A stretch of 64,000 nucleotides of DNA from Ignavibacteriaceae bacterium (GTDB lineage: Bacteria; Bacteroidota; Ignavibacteria; Ignavibacteriales; Ignavibacteriaceae), in assembly GCA_019638025.1 (NCBI GenBank), contig JAHBUO010000008.1, forward strand, positions 1 to 64,000, written 5' to 3'. A program made the translations under genes and the position numbers. Below are positions 38,979 to 48,700 of this stretch, piece by piece (position 1 is the first letter of the stretch; every line of letters begins with the position of its first letter). The notes below the pieces were generated by a model. The model was not told where the DNA came from. It saw only the letters and a program-made list of their open reading frames with translations, and searched no databases.

Positions 38979-40145
38979 TTAAAATAAAACGCTAACAGCG
39001 ATTTGATAAGATTTATAATCAATATCTACATTTGTATTTACTGCCGGAATATTCGGATTAATTACTACATCGAAAGAACTTTTCGCATAGTATGCTGCAT
39101 AGCTTCCTTTAATAACTACTGATTCCAATGGTTTGAAACCCATACCAAAGATTAACCCCTTCATGCCTGAATTAAGGATATTATCATTTTCATCTTTCAA
39201 ATAACTGTATGAACCATATGCAAACAGATCATCAGTAATATTGTAACCTAAGGTTCCATAATAAAATAATTTGTTCTGATTCTTTGTTGAGTTCTTTGGT
39301 TTAAGATTTACCGCGATGTATTCAGCATCAAAAAAGAAATTGTATAATGAATAACCTAAATCAAATGCAAATCTTGTACGACTTACATCTTCTTGTATTG
39401 TTGCTTGTTGATTATCTTTATCGGAAGTAAAAGAAACACCAAAACGAAGATCACTATACTTTGCACCTACTCTTCCACCAAACAGTTTGAAATTAGTAGT
39501 ATCAACGCTTGTTCCACCGGTTGCACCACTTCCTGAGATATAACTATTTTCTGAAGGACCTGCAAATACTGCATAATCAAATGTGATATCACTAACCGGT
39601 ATATAACCATAAGCTTGAACAAAAGCACGTTCCGGAACGAAGTGCGAATAGTTAATAGTTTTATTTGATGACTCATATACGAGTGGTCGAGTTATATACG
39701 GCAACAAAGGCATTCTGTTTTTAATCTCATTGAGATAAGCGAATCGTGGAATTAAAAGACCTGCTTTTACATTAAAAGCATTATTCATCTGATAATTAAC
39801 CCATGCTTCTTCTAGGCTGAACGAACCCCAAGAGTTACCACTATTATAACTGCCTAGAATTTCGAAATTCACCCACGCTGTAAACTTTTCATTTAATTCT
39901 TTTCTGAAGAATAAATTTAATTGTTGAATCGATGGGTTTGTATAGTCATCTTTTTTCTCAGATAATACTAACTTGCCTGTGGGATTTACCATAGCCGGAA
40001 CATCTGCAATTGCTGAATATCCCCCTTTGAGTTTTGAAACGGACCCTTGGAAAAATCCAAATACCTGAAGGTCACTCTGTGCAAAATTAGATTGTGACAT
40101 TAATGCCATAATTAAGACGAATAGAACTGTTTTTGTTTTTTTCAT
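38979..40145 (-). CDS. Porin-like outer membrane beta-barrel protein, copy B
   Basis: A 388-aa exported protein with a signal peptide (MALMSQSNFAQ) and a mature chain made of alternating beta strands ending in IAVSVLF, with the C-terminal Phe typical of barrels. The mature start LQVFGFFQGSVSK parallels LQVFGFTQAYYT of the second copy, and several strands (NLFFRKELNEKFTAWVNFE) align, so the two are paralogs. Likely an outer membrane channel with no established substrate. It lies 10 bases upstream of a mini-PBP gene. Confidence 0.8.
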   Translation of the reverse strand: MKKTKTVLFVLIMALMSQSNFAQSDLQVFGFFQGSVSKLKGGYSAIADVPAMVNPTGKLVLSEKKDDYTNPSIQQLNLFFRKELNEKFTAWVNFEILGSYNSGNSWGSFSLEEAWVNYQMNNAFNVKAGLLIPRFAYLNEIKNRMPLLPYITRPLVYESSNKTINYSHFVPERAFVQAYGYIPVSDITFDYAVFAGPSENSYISGSGATGGTSVDTTNFKLFGGRVGAKYSDLRFGVSFTSDKDNQQATIQEDVSRTRFAFDLGYSLYNFFFDAEYIAVNLKPKNSTKNQNKLFYYGTLGYNITDDLFAYGSYSYLKDENDNILNSGMKGLIFGMGFKPLESVVIKGSYAAYYAKSSFDVVINPNIPAVNTNVDIDYKSYQIAVSVLF

Positions 40146-40168
40146 GTTTTCCTCAAGTTTATTTCATT

Positions 40169-40582
40169 TTATTTAATTTCGAGTAAGACTTTTACATTGG
40201 AATTAACTTTATCTGCTGAGATAAATCCAATAGCACCTGCTGTTGAACTAACTTTTGATAAAACATCATCCTCTGAAGATACCGGTTCAGGAGGTGTACT
40301 CCCGCCTGTTAGTTTTGCCTTAAGCCATTGCTTCTTAAGATCCCCATTGTTTTCCCCGATGCCCTTTAAGAAAGTTGATAAGGTACTTCCCTCATTAGTT
40401 AAGAAATAAAGCCTAACTTTCTGTGAATTTAACTCACTTGATTGAAGTGTGTATAAGTTTTTCAATTGTGCTATCGAAACTGAATTTGCAGATACCCCTT
40501 TATTTGCAATTATTGCAACTTGAGCATAGATATTTGGAATTGTTAAACTTAATAGGATTGCTAATAAATACATTTTTTTCAT
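40169..40582 (-). CDS. Mini PstS-like periplasmic binding protein, copy A
   Basis: Paralog of the 38561-38968 product, 137 aa with a signal peptide (cleavage after IYAQ). Same layout: VAIIANKGVS, FLKGIGENNGDLKKQWLKAKLTG and KVSSTAGAIGFIS. Together with the porin-like gene 10 bases upstream it forms the first of two tandem cassettes. The spacing and repeated order suggest duplication of a porin + mini-PBP unit. Ligand unknown. Confidence 0.75.
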   Translation of the reverse strand: MKKMYLLAILLSLTIPNIYAQVAIIANKGVSANSVSIAQLKNLYTLQSSELNSQKVRLYFLTNEGSTLSTFLKGIGENNGDLKKQWLKAKLTGGSTPPEPVSSEDDVLSKVSSTAGAIGFISADKVNSNVKVLLEIK

Positions 40583-40592
40583 TTTTTACTCC

Positions 40593-41801
40593 TTAAAACA
40601 TTATGCTTGCGCCAATTGAAAAATTATGTTCTCTGAAATCACGAACCGGATCAGCAACGGTTCCCACATCATACTTGGCAAAGTTTAGGATGTACTGCGC
40701 TTTAAGAACAATATTATCATTCAAATTATATCCACCACCGACATGAATTCCGTAATAACCTTCTAACCCAAAAAAGAAAGGATCGACTTTATCAGTTAAA
40801 TAATCGTACATGGTGTACGCAAACAGTTTCTCTGTGATATTGTATTGAAGGAGGACATAGTAAAATTCCTTATCGAAACTATTCCCGATATAATACGGGT
40901 CAGCATTATTCCATGCATTAAGTGAATCTTGAATATCGCTAGTAACTTTTGAAGAAACTTTTAAGTATTCACCTTTAAGATTGAAGCCGGCAAAGTTGAA
41001 ATCAAAATCGAAACCTAGTCTTGTGCGTGGTAAATCACCTAAGTCAACTTCATTACCATTGACATCTGAAATAAATCCTCGTTTGTTATCTTTGTCTGCA
41101 CTTACTGAAACACCAACATTAAATCCACCATAGTTAAATCCTAAGCGTCCACCGAGCCCAACATAATTAACAGCTGATTGTCCATATGATACATATCCCG
41201 GAATCAAATCGTTATTGGGAGAAGAGATGAATTTGTTAACCGGATTTGTTAAAAAAGCAGAATACTCTATACTTGCTTTTTCAAGAGGAAACGTTCCATT
41301 GATATGCAACAAAGCTTTTTGAGGAAGTATATCGAAAATATCAACCAAGTTTTCCATATTTACTTCATACAATTTTGGGCGAACTAAGAATGGCATTAAT
41401 GGAGTTTTATTATAAACCTGGTAAAGTCCATTGAACTGCGGTATAACTGAACCAAACTTCACTTTAAGATAATCAGGTCCGTCCCATTTAAAGTAAGCTT
41501 CTTGCAGGTTAAAGGAGCCGAATCCTTTACTGCTTGAATAGTTATTTGTAAGTTCAAAATTGATAAAAGCCGAAAAATCATCTCCAAAATTATTATTGAA
41601 TAATAAATTTAACTGCCCGATACCCATGTGATTATATTTATAATCTTCCTCTCCTGCAGGCGGTGCAGGTGTCCAAGTATTTGAAAAACTTGTATAGTAT
41701 GCTTGGGTAAAACCAAAAACTTGCAGACCGTCTTGGGCGAACCCTAATCCGGGAAGTGCAGTAAAAACTGCAAGTAAAAATAACACTTTAATTTTGTTCA
41801 T
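40593..41801 (-). CDS. Porin-like outer membrane beta-barrel protein, copy A
   Basis: Paralog of the 38979 gene; about 402 aa from the ATG at 41801, chosen because it has GAGGATAAA just upstream and starts a regular signal peptide (VLFLLAVFTALPGLGFAQ). The mature beta-strand pattern is similar: LNLLFNNNFGDDFSAFINFE, and ends NFSIGASIMF with terminal Phe. The gene follows the receiver-kinase gene by 57 bases. Likely outer membrane channel for a ligand shared with the mini-PBP partner; no family name can be given safely. Confidence 0.8.
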   Translation of the reverse strand: MNKIKVLFLLAVFTALPGLGFAQDGLQVFGFTQAYYTSFSNTWTPAPPAGEEDYKYNHMGIGQLNLLFNNNFGDDFSAFINFELTNNYSSSKGFGSFNLQEAYFKWDGPDYLKVKFGSVIPQFNGLYQVYNKTPLMPFLVRPKLYEVNMENLVDIFDILPQKALLHINGTFPLEKASIEYSAFLTNPVNKFISSPNNDLIPGYVSYGQSAVNYVGLGGRLGFNYGGFNVGVSVSADKDNKRGFISDVNGNEVDLGDLPRTRLGFDFDFNFAGFNLKGEYLKVSSKVTSDIQDSLNAWNNADPYYIGNSFDKEFYYVLLQYNITEKLFAYTMYDYLTDKVDPFFFGLEGYYGIHVGGGYNLNDNIVLKAQYILNFAKYDVGTVADPVRDFREHNFSIGASIMF

Positions 41802-41857
41802 TTTATCCTCATGTTTTTTTATTGTAAACATCCCCTAAGAATGCTCGATTATTTTAA

Positions 41858-43147
41858 TTAATATGTCTTTTGATTTAAGTTCTTGTTCTTCTGAACGAAA
41901 TTTTCAACTTCTTGTTCTGATACTTCTTCTACTTTCTTTTCCGTTCCATTGAAAACAAATTGAATTCTTGTCCCTTTTTCCTTTTCACTGTTTACGAATA
42001 TCAGAACATTGTTCAGATCGCAATAACCTTTTGTTAAGGCCATTCCCAAGCCATTGCCTTCGTAATCTCTTGTGTAGCCTGTATGCTCTTGTGAAAAGGG
42101 ACTGAATAATCTTGTATTGATAAATTCAGAACTCATTCCAACACCTCGATCTTCGATTTCTAAGAGTAAATGTCCTTGTACATTTTTAGTTACTGAAATC
42201 TTGATGGGTTTATTCCCGGAGAATTTGTAGGCATTATCTATTGTATTCAACAAAATTTGAAGCAGTGAGTATTCATCGATTTTAATGTTAACCGATTTAT
42301 CTTCGCACACTAATTCAGTAATTCGATTTGGATAGATATGGGATAGTTGAATAAGAGCTTCTTTAATTAAGTCGTGAACGTTGACTTCCACAGGTTCTAA
42401 AGTGTAGTTACGAGTAATTAATTCAGACATTCTGATGATTAATTCTATTGTGCGGATTAATCTACGACTTCCTTTGTTAATTGCTTCGAAACCATTTTTT
42501 AGTAGTTCACTGGATTCAAAATCAATTTCCATTGAGATTAAATCGAGATAAGAAAGAATTGCATTTAACGGTGTTCTTATTTCGTGGGAAATTTGTCCGA
42601 GGAATTCATTTTTTAGTGTATTTGCCTGCTCAAGTTCTTTTTTTGCAACTTCGAGTTCGGAGATAGTCTCAAACAATTGACGAGTTCTTTTTCTTACTAA
42701 CTTCTCTAAATCCTGTTTATAAGTTTTGTTTTCTTTTATAAGAAAAGCTTTTTCTAAAGCACGTAAAACACTCATCTCTAATTCTTCAAAATGCAGAATT
42801 GGTTTAGATACATATTCCCATGCACCTAAATTCATAGAGCGAATAGCTTCTTTGATAATTCCTGTTCCCGATACAACTACAATAGGAACATCAGGATAGT
42901 TTCGTGAAATGTGAGAAATTACTCCATGTCCACCCATCCCCGGCATATTTAAATCAACTAACACTATTTCTGGATTAATCAATTTAAATTTTTCAAGTCC
43001 CTCTTCACCACTTTTAGCTGTTGTAACTAAACAGTTTAAATCTTCAAAAAAATACTTAATGCTTTTCGATAATGATTCATCATCATCAATCACTAACATT
43101 TTTGTGTTTGATAGATTATAATAACTGTTGACTTTTATTTGCTCCAC
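41858..43147 (-). CDS. Receiver-histidine kinase fusion protein
   Basis: Cytoplasmic protein of 429 aa without transmembrane segments. An N-terminal receiver domain (VIDDDESLSKS, phospho-Asp in VLVDLNMPGM, conserved Lys in SKPILHFEE) is followed by a coiled coil, HisKA with SHEIRTPLNAILSYLDL, and HATPase_c with NTIDNAYKF, DRGVGM and GNGLGMALT. The input is therefore phosphorylation of its own receiver, so it would accept phosphate from another kinase or be controlled by it. It is the last kinase in the operon, just before the porin cassettes and 103 bases after the NarL-type gene. Confidence 0.92.
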   Translation of the reverse strand: MEQIKVNSYYNLSNTKMLVIDDDESLSKSIKYFFEDLNCLVTTAKSGEEGLEKFKLINPEIVLVDLNMPGMGGHGVISHISRNYPDVPIVVVSGTGIIKEAIRSMNLGAWEYVSKPILHFEELEMSVLRALEKAFLIKENKTYKQDLEKLVRKRTRQLFETISELEVAKKELEQANTLKNEFLGQISHEIRTPLNAILSYLDLISMEIDFESSELLKNGFEAINKGSRRLIRTIELIIRMSELITRNYTLEPVEVNVHDLIKEALIQLSHIYPNRITELVCEDKSVNIKIDEYSLLQILLNTIDNAYKFSGNKPIKISVTKNVQGHLLLEIEDRGVGMSSEFINTRLFSPFSQEHTGYTRDYEGNGLGMALTKGYCDLNNVLIFVNSEKEKGTRIQFVFNGTEKKVEEVSEQEVENFVQKNKNLNQKTY

Positions 43148-43250
43148 TTGAACCTCGAGTATTTAAATTCTTACGGTTCAAATATTACATATAAGTGTAC
43201 AGGAATAAATTCCTCAAGTGGGATAATTTTGGGTACTAAATTGGGTTAGT

Positions 43251-43886
43251 CTATTTTTGAAGGTAATTGTGCTCGATGCCGTATTTAACAAGTTCAGCTA
43301 TACTGTGCAGATTTAATTTCTTTAGAATATTCTTTCTATGTTTTTGAACTGTGAACACACTAATAAAGAGTTGTTCGGCTATTTGCCTGCTTCTAACACC
43401 CGAGGTAATCAGACTTAAAATTTCAACTTCTCTTTTACTGAGTGTAACATTGTCTTCCTTTTTACTTTTATGCTTATTAACCAATACCTTAGTAACTCGA
43501 GAATCAAAATAGTTTTCGCCAGAGATAACACTTTCAACTGCAAAAAGTAAATCATCAATTCCTGTCATTTTGAATAAGTATCCATTAATATCAGCGGATA
43601 GGGCGTCAAGAATATAACGGTCTTCTTCCATCATCGTAAGGATAATAATTTTAATTGATTTATTCTTTTTTCTAATTTGATGAGCAGCTTCCACGCCATC
43701 TAATAACGGCATATTTATATCCATCAAGACCAAATCTGGATTTAGTTTAAATACAGCTTCTACAGCCTCTTTTCCATTAGCTGCTTCACCAATAATTTGA
43801 TATTTATTTGTACTATTCAATACAGATGCAATTCCGTCTCGAACAAGTTTATGATCATCAACTAATAATATTTTTGTTTTGCTCAT
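43251..43886 (-). CDS. NarL/FixJ-type response regulator
   Basis: DNA-binding response regulator of 211 aa. Receiver domain with phospho-Asp in LVLMDINMPLLDG and Lys in FKMTGIDD region, then a LuxR-type helix-turn-helix (LSKREVEILSLITSGVRSRQ...SVFTVQKHRKNI) at the C-terminus. Its start overlaps the REC-HisKA_3 kinase stop by 4 bases, and kinases of that class are its usual partners. It is the only DNA-binding regulator in the signalling block and the most likely transcriptional output. Confidence 0.95.
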   Translation of the reverse strand: MSKTKILLVDDHKLVRDGIASVLNSTNKYQIIGEAANGKEAVEAVFKLNPDLVLMDINMPLLDGVEAAHQIRKKNKSIKIIILTMMEEDRYILDALSADINGYLFKMTGIDDLLFAVESVISGENYFDSRVTKVLVNKHKSKKEDNVTLSKREVEILSLITSGVRSRQIAEQLFISVFTVQKHRKNILKKLNLHSIAELVKYGIEHNYLQK

Positions 43887-45031
43887 AATGTTAAATCAAA
43901 AATTATTTTAACACCTTTATTTATTTCAGTTTCTATTTTGAAGTTACCGTTTAAATCAGCAATTCTTTCTTCCATACTAAAAAAACCGGTACTCGTAAGC
44001 CGTCTGTTTTCTATGTTCATCTCAAGTCCAATTCCGTCATCAGAAATTTCACAACGAATTTTGTTGTCTAAAAATTCTGTTATCAAAACTACCGAACTTG
44101 CCTTTGAGTGCTTTGTAATATTATTTAATGCTTCTTGAAAAACCCGATAAATGTTTAATTTAACTTGTCTGTCTAATGCGGGCTCTTCTCCTACAATAAT
44201 TGTTTTTATGTTTAGATTGGAAATCTTTCTGAATGATTCAACTAACGATTCAATATTATCTGTCAACGAATATTTGTCTATAGATTGTGGATATAACATT
44301 TTCACGATTGCTGATAATTCTGTACTAATTTGAGTTACACTCTCTGAAGCAGTTTCAATGTATCTACCACTATCATCCTTATTTTTAAGAGCTAATTCTA
44401 AATTTAGTTTTAAGAAAACCATTTTTTGACCAATGGAATCATGTAATTCTTTCGATAACATTTTTCGGCTTTCTTCAATTGCCTTAATTACATTCGAAGT
44501 TCCAACTTTGAGCTGTTCTTCAGCATTTTTTCTTTTTTGAATTTCTTCAAGTAGTTGCTTGTTGGCATTTCTCAATTCCTCTGTTCTTAACTCTACAATA
44601 TTCTCAAGGTTATTACGATAGTTTTCAATTTCTTTGCTTAAGGAATTCTTCTCAAGTACGTTTTTTATAACTAAACCAAACTCATCAAAATTAAGTATTG
44701 GCTTAGACACAAAATCATCTGCACCCGATTTCACTGTCTCAACTGCTTCAGCTAAATCCAAAGTTCCGGAAATAATTATTATGGGTAAAAATTCATCGAC
44801 TTCTTTTATTAAGGGGAGCAAATCCAATCCGCTTATCTTAGGCATTTTCAAGTCAAGGAAGACTAAATCGGGTTTTTTGTTTTCTATTGAAAGAATTGCT
44901 TCTGCAGGATTTGTAATTATTTTTACCGTAGCTGAATAATCGGAGAGATAACCTTCAATGCTTTTAGCGAAGTCATAATCATCATCAACAATTAGAACGT
45001 CAACCCCCTCTAACCAACTAAAGGAATTCAT
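43883..45031 (-). CDS. Receiver domain-HisKA_3 sensor kinase (NarX-like)
   Basis: Cytoplasmic kinase of 382 aa with an N-terminal receiver (VDDDYDFAKSIEGYL, VFLDLKMPKISGLDLL, VSKPILNFDEF), coiled coil, HisKA_3 with H-box KELHDSIGQKM, and HATPase_c with FQEALNNITKHSKA. HisKA_3 kinases pair with LuxR-type regulators, which fits the adjoining NarL-like gene (4-base overlap). Its receiver would make it a relay element rather than a direct sensor, as no membrane segment is present. Confidence 0.93.
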   Translation of the reverse strand: MNSFSWLEGVDVLIVDDDYDFAKSIEGYLSDYSATVKIITNPAEAILSIENKKPDLVFLDLKMPKISGLDLLPLIKEVDEFLPIIIISGTLDLAEAVETVKSGADDFVSKPILNFDEFGLVIKNVLEKNSLSKEIENYRNNLENIVELRTEELRNANKQLLEEIQKRKNAEEQLKVGTSNVIKAIEESRKMLSKELHDSIGQKMVFLKLNLELALKNKDDSGRYIETASESVTQISTELSAIVKMLYPQSIDKYSLTDNIESLVESFRKISNLNIKTIIVGEEPALDRQVKLNIYRVFQEALNNITKHSKASSVVLITEFLDNKIRCEISDDGIGLEMNIENRRLTSTGFFSMEERIADLNGNFKIETEINKGVKIIFDLTL

Positions 45032-45402
45032 GAAGAAAGAATTTGGTTAATCTTATCTATTAAATCACGCATATCATCAAGAGGTTTATATAGAATATTC
45101 TCGTTAGTCATTCCAATCTCTGTGAGAGATTCAGAAACAACATAGTCTAGTGAACCTGTATGAATAATATACTTTTTTATTTTTTTTGTAGGATGCGTTT
45201 GCATAACAAACTCTTCACCGTTTATCCCCGGTAACCGTAAATCAACGATTGCGATATCAAAACTTCTTGATTCAACAATATTTAGGGCTATTTCTGCTGA
45301 CTGTGCAACAACACAATTACACCCTTCATCTTCAAGAAATAATCTTAGATTAAATCTCAACTCATCATCATCATCTATAACTAGTACATTAATATCATTC
45401 AT
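45028..45402 (-). CDS. Stand-alone receiver protein, copy 2
   Basis: A 124-aa receiver domain without an output. Acidic pocket IDDDDELR, phospho-Asp in IVDLRLPGING, Thr in IIHTGSLD and Lys in YKPLDD are all present. It is similar to the preceding receiver protein in the run (shared HTG and xKPxD segments; RLFLEDEG versus KLFLEDEN), so the pair probably arose by duplication. It could act as a CheY-like diffusible relay or phosphate sink. Start overlaps that gene's neighbour by one base or so; it also overlaps the REC-HisKA_3 gene by 4 bases. Confidence 0.93.
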   Translation of the reverse strand: MNDINVLVIDDDDELRFNLRLFLEDEGCNCVVAQSAEIALNIVESRSFDIAIVDLRLPGINGEEFVMQTHPTKKIKKYIIHTGSLDYVVSESLTEIGMTNENILYKPLDDMRDLIDKINQILSS

Positions 45403-45403
45403 T

Positions 45404-45793
45404 TTATAAATCTACAGAATTACTTTCAACACTTTCATAAATTTTTTGAGTGAATTTTTCCATGTTATCAATTGGTTTAATAAGCACATCGTGGATGGGC
45501 AAATTCAACCGCTTTAATTCATCCGGAATTGAATAATAATCTGAACCTGTGTGAACTATGTATTTTAGCTTTCTATCTATTCTACTTGCATACTTCATAA
45601 AATCGTTCCCATTCATTCCGGGGAGTTTTATGTCAACTATTGCAATATCAAACTTATTGTTTTTTACGTGTTGGAGAGCTTCTTCCGCATTAACAGCGGG
45701 GGTAACGGCAATGTTCTCATCTTCCAGAAAAAGTTTCAAATTAAAGAGAAGAGCTTCATCATCATCTAAGAGTAATAGATTTAATTGGTTCAT
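45404..45793 (-). CDS. Stand-alone receiver protein, copy 1
   Basis: A 129-aa receiver domain only. LLDDDEALLFNL gives the acidic pocket, IVDIKLPGMNG carries the phospho-Asp, IVHTGSD the Thr, and IKPIDNM the Lys. It starts one base after the stop of the 45794 kinase and is followed after 1 base by its paralog. A CheY-like role linking the large kinases to other parts is likely but unproven. Confidence 0.93.
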   Translation of the reverse strand: MNQLNLLLLDDDEALLFNLKLFLEDENIAVTPAVNAEEALQHVKNNKFDIAIVDIKLPGMNGNDFMKYASRIDRKLKYIVHTGSDYYSIPDELKRLNLPIHDVLIKPIDNMEKFTQKIYESVESNSVDL

Positions 45794-48700
45794 TTAGTCT
45801 CTCTTTTGTAATGGTAACTCAATTATAAATTTTGCGCCGATACCTTCGGTTGATTCTACGCTTAGTCTTCCGTTATGATTGTTTGTAATTATCATATATG
45901 AAACAGATAGACCAAGCCCGGTCCCTTCACCAACATCTTTTGTGGTAAAGAATGGTTCAAATATACGACTTTTTACATTATCAGGAATACCAGGTCCATT
46001 ATCTTCGACTTCAATTTTTACAAATTTATTTAATTCGTATGCTCTAATAACAAGTTTTGGTGTTTTTTTGTCATTTGGCTTAAATGCTTGGACAGCATTT
46101 TTAATCAAGTTGAAAAGAACTTGTTCCATTTCAGTAACAGTAAGCGGGATTAATGGGAGATTTTCATCTATCTCTTTAACTATTTCAAATGAGCGGATAT
46201 CGAATTTTTTCTTTAAATCAAAATCACTACAAGCTAGTTCAATCGTGTTATTTATTAATTGTACGATATCAGCTTCAACCATCTTGGACTCACTTCTGCG
46301 GCTGAACTGAAGCATATTTTTTATTATATCTGAAGCTTTGGATGCAGCTACTCGCATTGATTCAACTATATCATTTATTTGTCGTTTTTGAAAATATTCT
46401 TCAATCTTTGCGACGTTTATTCCTATTCCTTCAGCGATATCAACATTTCTTTGCAGATTAAAAGAAATGCGCCTAAGTATATTTTGACAACCCTGAACAA
46501 TAGTTCCTAATGGATTATTAATTTCATGCGCCATTCCGGCAGCTAATCCGGCTACTGAAAGCATTTTTTCTGATTGAATCATAACCTCTTGTAATTTGGT
46601 CTGTTCACTCACATCATCAATTAAAATAACATACCCGCCTTGATAACTTTTCTCCATAGGAAAAATAGATAAGGAAAAATACTGAATAATACTTTGTTCA
46701 ATATAAATAAGCTGAGGGTAAGTTTTTGGCTCTCTTTTATTCATAGCCTCTTTCAAGTAAACTTCAACAAATTGAAGCTTTGGAAATAAAGTCCACAAGT
46801 CATTAGAGTTTATATTTGAACTTTGATTTTTAAACTTATCTGCCGATTTATTTGAGTGGGTAACATTTCCATTCTCATCAATTGAAATTATTGCTGTGTC
46901 GATTGAGTCAATAACATATTGAATATATGTAAATGCATCTTTCAGTTTTTCCTCTGCAACAACCTTGTTCTGAATTAATGAGAGTAACTCTATATTTTTA
47001 GCATTTAGTGATTTCAATCTCCATTTCACAAAAAGAAAAACAAAGAATCCCAATGCCAGCAGAATGATAATTCTGAACCAAAATGTCTGATAGAATTTTG
47101 GTAATTGAATTAACGTAAGCTTAACTTCGGATAAATCCCATTTTTCTTGTCCATTATCTGCTTGAATTATTAATGTATATTCACCGGGATTTAAATTACT
47201 GAGATAGATTGTCGACCTTTTATTTGTGTAAATCCACTCATCATTTGACTCTAAAATTTTGTATCGAAAATTGAGATGTGAATTATTCCCAAAATTCAAT
47301 GTGCTAAAGTTAACTTCTATATTCGTTGAACCTGCAGGTATTTCAATTGACTCTGCTGGAGGATAAAATTTTGAATCAATACTTATTCCTCGAATATATA
47401 CGGGAGTAGGTGTAATTGAGTTGATTAGACTATCCGGATGAAATATTACAACTCCACCCATACCGGCAAACCATATTTTTTTATTTGAAGATCTAAACCC
47501 GACATTATGTCCGGTATTGCACTCAGGGTCAATCATTCCATCAAGTTGTCCGAACATTAAAGCAGGTATTTTATCAATCTTTTTTTGATCGTACAAGTAA
47601 ATATCATTTTTGTTTATTACGGAGATACCCTCATCAGAGGTTAGCCAAAAGTTATTATTATTATCTTCAACGATTGACCAAACATATTTTGACAATAAGC
47701 CGTCTTGTATAGTATAATTATAGATTCTCCCATTTTGTCGTTTAGATAAACCACCTCCGCTTGTTCCAATCCAAACAACTCCATCATCATCTTTATAGAT
47801 AGTTCGTATTGAATTTACCGATAAACCCTGGTTTATTGAATAGTGCTTTGTATTCATTCTACCATCAACTACAAAGAGTCCTCTTGCTGTTGCTATGTAT
47901 GCAATGGAGTCAGCATAGACAATCGAAAATATAAAATCTTTGTTAACATCTGTTTTATAAATTTCCTTGAGCTCTTTGCCATTAAAACTTAAGATTTCTC
48001 CGTTTGAAGTCCCTAAAACTAATTCATTTGAAATCGGATTCTTTGTTATAACTCGAATTGCTGAACCTGATGATTTACCTAATGAAAAAACTTCAATTTT
48101 GCCTTCCTTGAGTTTTGCAAAAGCATTATTAGAAGCAATCCAAATTGTCTTATCATTATCCTCATAAATAGAATAGATATCTTTAAACTTGAGGAGATTA
48201 GAATATGAGCTGAGTATTCTACTTCTATTATCAAATTTATACAACCCAGCACCAACAGTCCCAATCCAATAATTACTATCTTTATCTTCATATACTGCTC
48301 GAACGTGATTTGTTCCTAAACCAAAATCAGTTGAGATAGAATTGATAAATGATTTGCGAAATGAATTTAGCCCGTTATAAGTCCCAACCCAAATAATATC
48401 TTCTTTTGAAATGAATGTCGATAAAACTCTCCGATCTGAAAAATTTTTATAAACTGTTGAGGTTTGAGTTTCCTGATTTACACTTATAAGCCCATCATCG
48501 GAGGTAACAAATAAATAACCCGAAATACCCGGTTCTATTTTAGTGATTTGATTACCACTAAAAACCTTTCTTGGACTTCCCTTCGATACATAAAATAAAT
48601 CATTTAAAGTACTAATCCACAAATTCCACTTCTCATCGAAGTAGACAGATGTCGGGTTCTTAAACTCATCAATTAATAAACTCCGCTCTGATATTATATT

